Below, one piece after another: positions 59,700-64,000 of a DNA stretch of 64,000 bases (position 1 is the first letter of the stretch; each line of letters opens with the position of its first letter). The position numbers and the translations under genes are program-made. Where the stretch lies: assembly GCF_907163125.1 (NCBI RefSeq), contig NZ_OU015319.1:1426001-1490000 (forward strand), read 5' to 3'. The stretch is from Cloacibacterium caeni (GTDB lineage Bacteria > Bacteroidota > Bacteroidia > Flavobacteriales > Weeksellaceae). A model generated the notes under the pieces. It searched no databases, was not told where the DNA came from, and saw only the letters and a list, made by a program, of their open reading frames with translations.

Positions 59700-60974
59700 T
59701 TATTTAATGAATTCTAATGCTTTTTCTAGCGCGATTCCTCGTGAAGCTTTCAGCAATATGTTCTGCGAATGGATTTCATTTTCGATTAAATAATGGATTA
59801 AATCTTGAGTGGTTAAAAATGCAATTCCAGAAGTATTTACCTCTTTAAAATGTGGACCAACAGTAATGATTTCATCAAAATTAAGTGATTTTGCCAATTC
59901 TAAAATTTGAGAATGTTCTGTTACACTTTCTTCGCCCAATTCTAGCATGTCACCAATGATGATGGTCTTTGTTCCAATAAAATCATTGAAATTTTCCAGG
60001 GAAACTTTCATAGAACTAGGATTTGCGTTGTAAGTGTCTAAAACCAAAGTTTTATCTCCTTTTTTCTCAATTTGAGAACGCATATTGATTGGTGTGTATT
60101 CTTCAATGGCTTTTTTGATTAAATGAAAATCAATCCCAAAATACAAACCTAAACTGGTAGCTGCACAAAGATTGGTAAAATTGTAATCTCCTGTAAGTTT
60201 TGAAAGTGCTTCTACCTCATTATAAATAATTCCTACGCAATTATTTTCTGTGAATTTTTCAAAATAAAACTCAGAATCTCTTCTTCCGAAAGGAATCACC
60301 AAATCATATCCATCTGTTTTTTCAACTTGAATAGGATCATTTTCATTCACTACCACAAATTGATTATTCGATTTGAGGTAATCATACAATTCAGATTTTC
60401 CTTTGATTACACCTTCTACTCCACCGAAACCTTCCAAATGTGCCTTCCCGAAATTGGTAATATATCCAAAATTAGGTTGAGCAATGGTGCATAAAAATTC
60501 AATTTCTTTTTGGTGATTAGCGCCCATTTCTACAACCGCCATTTCGTGCTCTGGTTTTATGGAAAGAATGGTTAAAGGAACACCAATATGATTATTGAGA
60601 TTCCCAAAAGTATATTGAGTATTGTATTTCTGCGAAAGAACAGCATGAATGATTTCCTTAGTCGTAGTTTTCCCATTACTTCCTGTTAGAGCTATAATAG
60701 GAATGTTCAACTGTGCTCTGTGATGTTTTGCTAAATCCTGTAAAAATTCTAGAGTAGATTTTACATAAAATATATTTCTAGCGGTATTTTCAAAATTTTC
60801 ATCTTCTACAATTACGGCAAGAGCGCCATTATCCATAGCTGTTTCAGCTAAAGTAGCCGCATTGAAATTATCACCAGAAAAAGCGAAAAATATATCGTTT
60901 TTTTCAATTTTTCTGCTGTCTATGGTTACTTTATTGGCTTGTAAATAAAGCGCATAAAAATCTGTAATATTCAT
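59700..60974 (-). CDS. murF: UDP-N-acetylmuramoyl-tripeptide--D-alanyl-D-alanine ligase
   Basis: The 424-residue Mur ligase adds D-Ala-D-Ala to the peptidoglycan precursor. The ATP loop reads ALTGSNGKTTTKEII near residue 95. VVEMGANHQKEIEFL, FGYITNFGKAHLEGFGG and LDTYNANPSSMKVSLENF are the MurF-specific blocks. Length is somewhat under the E. coli enzyme. It lies downstream of gldJ on the same strand but beyond a hairpin, so it is likely a separate unit. Confidence 0.95.
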   Translation of the reverse strand: MNITDFYALYLQANKVTIDSRKIEKNDIFFAFSGDNFNAATLAETAMDNGALAVIVEDENFENTARNIFYVKSTLEFLQDLAKHHRAQLNIPIIALTGSNGKTTTKEIIHAVLSQKYNTQYTFGNLNNHIGVPLTILSIKPEHEMAVVEMGANHQKEIEFLCTIAQPNFGYITNFGKAHLEGFGGVEGVIKGKSELYDYLKSNNQFVVVNENDPIQVEKTDGYDLVIPFGRRDSEFYFEKFTENNCVGIIYNEVEALSKLTGDYNFTNLCAATSLGLYFGIDFHLIKKAIEEYTPINMRSQIEKKGDKTLVLDTYNANPSSMKVSLENFNDFIGTKTIIIGDMLELGEESVTEHSQILELAKSLNFDEIITVGPHFKEVNTSGIAFLTTQDLIHYLIENEIHSQNILLKASRGIALEKALEFIK

Positions 60975-60989
60975 GTGGTAAAAATAAAA

Positions 60990-61017
60990 AAATCCTTTCC
61001 AAAAAAGGAAAGGATTT
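60990..61017 (-). terminator. Terminator of gldJ
   Basis: AAATCCTTTCC and GGAAAGGATTT pair perfectly around AAAAAA, 20 bp after the gldJ stop. Confidence 0.85.
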
Positions 61018-61037
61018 TAAATTATTTAAAAGAAATT

Positions 61038-62651
61038 TTATCTCTTCGTTCTCTTATTGTTGGTATCTCTAGCATCTTGTGCTACACGGAAACCAATCCA
61101 TCCGAAAGATTTAGATTCTTCTTTGAATCTTCTTTGTCCTGGGTCTAACCAATATGCAGTATCCATCCAAGAACCACCTTTTACAACTCTTACCGTATTA
61201 GAAACTTTAGTTGTTCTAGGTTTGTTATCTCTTTGCAATATTACTCTACCTTTATCATCTACGATGAATTGAGTTTTAGGAGAATTATACATATTATATT
61301 CTGCCATAGAACTGTCTACTTCTTTGCCATAACCAGCTTCTAATGAAGACATGAAATCACCATCTCTATAATTTCTTTGATCTTCTACAGTTTTTCTTTC
61401 ATAAGTTCCAGGTAAGCCTTTGTAGATTTCTCTACCATCCGCTAATCTTTCGAACTTCATATCTTTAGGATCTACTTTTTTATAAGTTCCATCAGCATTT
61501 TTTACAGTTTGTTGAGGCATATTTCCTCTGTAATAATTGAAATCGCTCGCTTCTTCGTCTATGATAGGTCTGTAAACGTCTGCAGTCCATTCTGCTACGT
61601 TTCCGTACATTCCATAAATCCCTAAATCATTAGAAGGATATTGTCTCACGTCTGCAGTTGTAGGAGAACCATCATTATTCCAACCACCAACGCCAGAATA
61701 GTCTCCTCTACCTTGTTTAAAGTTTTCTAGGTACATTCCTCTGTTTTTACCTTTTTTACCTCTTAATTTTTCAATTTCAGGTTCTTTTCCTAGGTAGTTA
61801 TTGTATTCTCTATTTTTTTGTAAACCAAGCGCTGCGTATTCCCATTCTACTTCTGTAGGAAGACGGAATTTAGTTACTAAACCTGCGGTTGCGTTTCTAT
61901 TTGCTGCTTGAATTCTTGCGTTAGAAGTTTTGATACCAGATTTTTGTTGTTGTCTTTGTTTGTTCAAATAAGCATCTAATTCTGGATCATTAGCTTTATA
62001 CTTGTCTAAGTTAAATGCATTCGGACCTTGATTATTACCATCATTGGCGTAATAACTTTTATCAATAAGTCCTTGATTCATTAACTCTTTTTCATTGGTT
62101 CTATCCGTTAACCAATCACAATATCTAGAAGCTTGCTGCCAAGAAACTCCTACTACAGGATAGTAATCATATTCTGGAGCACGGAAATAAGTTTCCGCGT
62201 AATCATTTCTAGATAATTTATTATTCCAAACTAATGTATCTGGTAAAGCACCTGTATAAATATTTTTAAAACTTTGATCAGATGGAGGAAATACAAACTT
62301 AAGCCAAGTTACATATTCTCTATATTCATAGTTAGTGATTTCTGTTTCACCGATGAAAAACGCGCTTACCTGCATTCTTCTTGGGGTATTGTTCCAATCG
62401 TGCATTACATCGTCTTTTACCAACCCCATTGTAAAAGTACCTCCGTCTACATAGACCATTCCTGGCCATCCTTTTGGTTTTTGTTTTTTACCAGTAAAGA
62501 ACCAACCTTTCGTGTCATTAGGCTTCCAACCTGTTTTGCTGGTAAATTTTTTGGTTCCGCCTCCACTTTTTACGTTACCACCTCCACCACAACTGGTTAG
62601 AAGCAATGTTGCGCCTAGTGCAAGCAATGAAATAAACTTTAGTTTTTTCAT
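61038..62651 (-). CDS. gldJ: Gliding motility / type IX secretion lipoprotein GldJ
   Basis: The 537-residue protein is a lipoprotein (LLLTSC, lipidated Cys21, then Gly-rich). The body is a formylglycine-generating-enzyme (FGE-sulfatase) type fold: GMVYVDGGTFTMG near residue 64, FFIGETEITNYEY, RLPTEVEWEYAALG, GMYGNVAEWTADV and VVKGGSWMDTAYWLD, ending GWIGFRVAQ. In GldJ proteins the fold is thought to be structural, not catalytic, and is required with GldK for gliding and secretion. It is divergent from porU, 165 bp away, so two T9SS genes face each other. Confidence 0.94.
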   Translation of the reverse strand: MKKLKFISLLALGATLLLTSCGGGGNVKSGGGTKKFTSKTGWKPNDTKGWFFTGKKQKPKGWPGMVYVDGGTFTMGLVKDDVMHDWNNTPRRMQVSAFFIGETEITNYEYREYVTWLKFVFPPSDQSFKNIYTGALPDTLVWNNKLSRNDYAETYFRAPEYDYYPVVGVSWQQASRYCDWLTDRTNEKELMNQGLIDKSYYANDGNNQGPNAFNLDKYKANDPELDAYLNKQRQQQKSGIKTSNARIQAANRNATAGLVTKFRLPTEVEWEYAALGLQKNREYNNYLGKEPEIEKLRGKKGKNRGMYLENFKQGRGDYSGVGGWNNDGSPTTADVRQYPSNDLGIYGMYGNVAEWTADVYRPIIDEEASDFNYYRGNMPQQTVKNADGTYKKVDPKDMKFERLADGREIYKGLPGTYERKTVEDQRNYRDGDFMSSLEAGYGKEVDSSMAEYNMYNSPKTQFIVDDKGRVILQRDNKPRTTKVSNTVRVVKGGSWMDTAYWLDPGQRRFKEESKSFGWIGFRVAQDARDTNNKRTKR

Positions 62652-62815
62652 AATTGTTTTAGATAATTTCGAGCTACAAAGAAAAATAATTTATTTTATT
62701 AATCAAACATCAAAAGTAAGATTTTTTATGTTTTTTTTAACGTATTAAAATTTATTTTATTGTTTGATATGAAAATTTTGTTTTTTTCGTTTATTTTGTA
62801 GCGCAATTTTAGACT
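62652..62815. promoter_or_regulatory. Divergent gldJ/porU intergenic region
   Basis: Both sides carry TTTGTAGC motifs: TTCTTTGTAGCTCG on the minus strand 31 bp before gldJ and ATTTTGTAGCGC 22 bp before porU. These are near-matches to the TAnnTTTG element and could allow coordinate control. The middle is T-rich with no other feature. Confidence 0.35.
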
Positions 62816-64000
62816 ATGAAAAAAAATTTATTACTACTTCTTTTTGTAATTTTTACTGGCCATTTATTTGGTCAAAAAACTACGATAGAATGGAAAGGAA
62901 ACAAAATAATGGATTATGGAACCTTCCAATACAATCTTCCATTTTTTAAAAACGAAAATTATTCTGTAATTAATGGAGTTCCTTATCTCACTTTTTCTAA
63001 AAAAGAAAAGGAATCTTCTCAATATGATATTAAAAATTTAGTTTGGGAAAAAATTCCAGCTAAAGAAGTATTTGGTTTAATTGCGGATAATGTTTCCACT
63101 AAAGAAATTGCATACTCTAATAGTCAAAAACAAACCATCAACGGACAATTTCTCACCAATGTGGTGATTGCCACCATTAAAAAAGATAAAAATACACTTT
63201 ATAGATTATCTTCTTTTGAACTGGTAAAAAAAACGGTTAACAACCAGAGAACTTCTAGAACTTCTGATTTAATTGGCACTACCGAAAATCCTCTGAAATC
63301 TGGAAATTTCTATAAAATTAAAGTCGACAAGTCTGGAGTTTTCAAAATCACAACAAAATTCCTTAGAGATAATGGCATCAATCCATCGAACATTAATCCT
63401 AAAAATTTCAGAATTTATGGAAATGGTGGCTTAATGTTGCCAGAATTCAATCAGGATTTCAGATATGCTGCTTTACAAGAAAACGCGATACAAGTTATCG
63501 GGGAAGAAGATGGAAAATGGGACGAAAATGACTATGCACTTTTCTACGCTCAAGGTCCACATGGTTATAATCTTTACAATGTAAATAATGGAAGTGGTTA
63601 CAAACGTAACGAAACCAGACTCACTCACATTAGCGATAACAGTGTAAACATCTATGAAAATTTCTCTCATTACTTCATTAATTTCGACAAAGGAGAAGGG
63701 AAAAGAGTTACCCTTTCAGATATTTCGCCATCTTCCAAAGTTTATACTCGTTATGACGATTATCAATTCCTCAATGAAGAAAAAACCAATTTCTTGAATA
63801 TTGGTAGACTTTGGGTGGGAGATGCTTTTAACGCCAATAAATCGGTTTCTTTTACTACCAAAACCGCTATTAAGCCTACGGATACGGTAAAAATAAAATC
63901 TTCGGTTTATGTGAAGAATGCTGCCAATGACAAAATTACCTTCAGCATCAACGGACAAAACAGCAGCAGTTTTACGGTTAGCAATTCCCCAGAAATTAAA
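62816..64000 (+). CDS. porU: Type IX secretion system sortase PorU, 5' part (runs off the window)
   Basis: The frame opens at ATG 62816 and stays open for 395 codons to the last base. The start MKKNLLLLLFVIFTGHLFGQ is a signal peptide. SGNFYKIKVDKSGVFKITTK and FLRDNGINPSNINPKNFRIY form the N-terminal domain seen in PorU/C25-like gingipain-related sortases, and GEEDGKWDENDYALFYAQGP follows. The catalytic peptidase C25 domain would lie beyond the window. PorU cleaves the C-terminal secretion signal of T9SS cargo and attaches cargo to the surface. Adjacency to gldJ supports the call. Confidence 0.88.
   Translation, partial: MKKNLLLLLFVIFTGHLFGQKTTIEWKGNKIMDYGTFQYNLPFFKNENYSVINGVPYLTFSKKEKESSQYDIKNLVWEKIPAKEVFGLIADNVSTKEIAYSNSQKQTINGQFLTNVVIATIKKDKNTLYRLSSFELVKKTVNNQRTSRTSDLIGTTENPLKSGNFYKIKVDKSGVFKITTKFLRDNGINPSNINPKNFRIYGNGGLMLPEFNQDFRYAALQENAIQVIGEEDGKWDENDYALFYAQGPHGYNLYNVNNGSGYKRNETRLTHISDNSVNIYENFSHYFINFDKGEGKRVTLSDISPSSKVYTRYDDYQFLNEEKTNFLNIGRLWVGDAFNANKSVSFTTKTAIKPTDTVKIKSSVYVKNAANDKITFSINGQNSSSFTVSNSPEIK

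Noticed and set aside
62274-62748. Two overlapping plus-strand frames
   Set aside because: They are antisense to gldJ and its promoter region; gldJ is clearly the real gene.
1-64000. tRNA, rRNA and riboswitch genes
   Set aside because: Intergenic regions were read for cloverleaf-like and known leader features; none was recognised. A covariance-model scan could still find a small RNA.

Overview
The window is a chromosomal stretch of a low-GC member of the Bacteroidota, most likely Flavobacteriia of the Weeksellaceae type (Chryseobacterium or Cloacibacterium relatives). The evidence is the type IX secretion and gliding gene gldJ beside the start of porU, a purB-purL-purC-purF cluster with the long PurL form, -7 promoter elements of the TAnnTTTG type before many genes, and many AT-rich palindromic intergenic repeats. 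The genus is an inference.

Layout. 1-5250 is an accessory region: dispersed repeats, a DUF4268-like gene broken by an in-frame amber codon, a fused type IIG-like restriction-modification enzyme whose reading frame carries long perfect palindromes, a HepT/MntA (HEPN/MNT) toxin-antitoxin pair, a small secreted protein and two copies of a composite repeat. 5250-13256 is housekeeping: kbl, dacB, priA, proline dehydrogenase and aroB. 13580-14946 holds two tandem outer-membrane beta-barrel paralogues. 15033-23004 is the purine cluster on the minus strand, purB-purL-purC-purF. It is interrupted between purC and purF by a four-helix-bundle (S23/IVP family) gene bracketed by inverted, iterated short repeats, which looks like a small inserted cassette. 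23140-30285 is mixed: SDR, aldehyde dehydrogenase, L,D-transpeptidase-like lipoprotein, thioredoxin-like protein, lipid A acyltransferase with a glycosyltransferase, DEDDh exonuclease and ApaG. 30394-35032 encodes 2-oxoglutarate dehydrogenase E1 and E2 with an unknown secreted protein between them. 36818-41832 is a glycogen operon (glgB-glgA-broken gene-glgC), followed by ppdK, fabH and corA. 47111-51804 is a TetR-controlled tripartite efflux operon with a 26-bp operator palindrome. 51938-53602 carries a Cys/Lys-rich small secreted protein and an IS3-family element that landed inside a bidirectional terminator. 53617-64000 holds the DNA polymerase III delta' subunit, an outer-membrane protein with LptC, AnmK, a NUDIX hydrolase, MurF, GldJ and the 5' part of PorU, which runs off the window.

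The genes give a coherent picture of an aerobic envelope-centred bacteroidete: purine synthesis, TCA cycle, glycogen storage with pyruvate phosphate dikinase, LPS transport and acylation, peptidoglycan synthesis and recycling, and type IX secretion. The least ordinary items are the palindromes inside the restriction-modification gene, the four-helix-bundle cassette in the pur operon, a hairpin module with a compensatory base change at two loci, and two genes interrupted by single stop codons. No tRNA, rRNA, CRISPR array or riboswitch was recognised.
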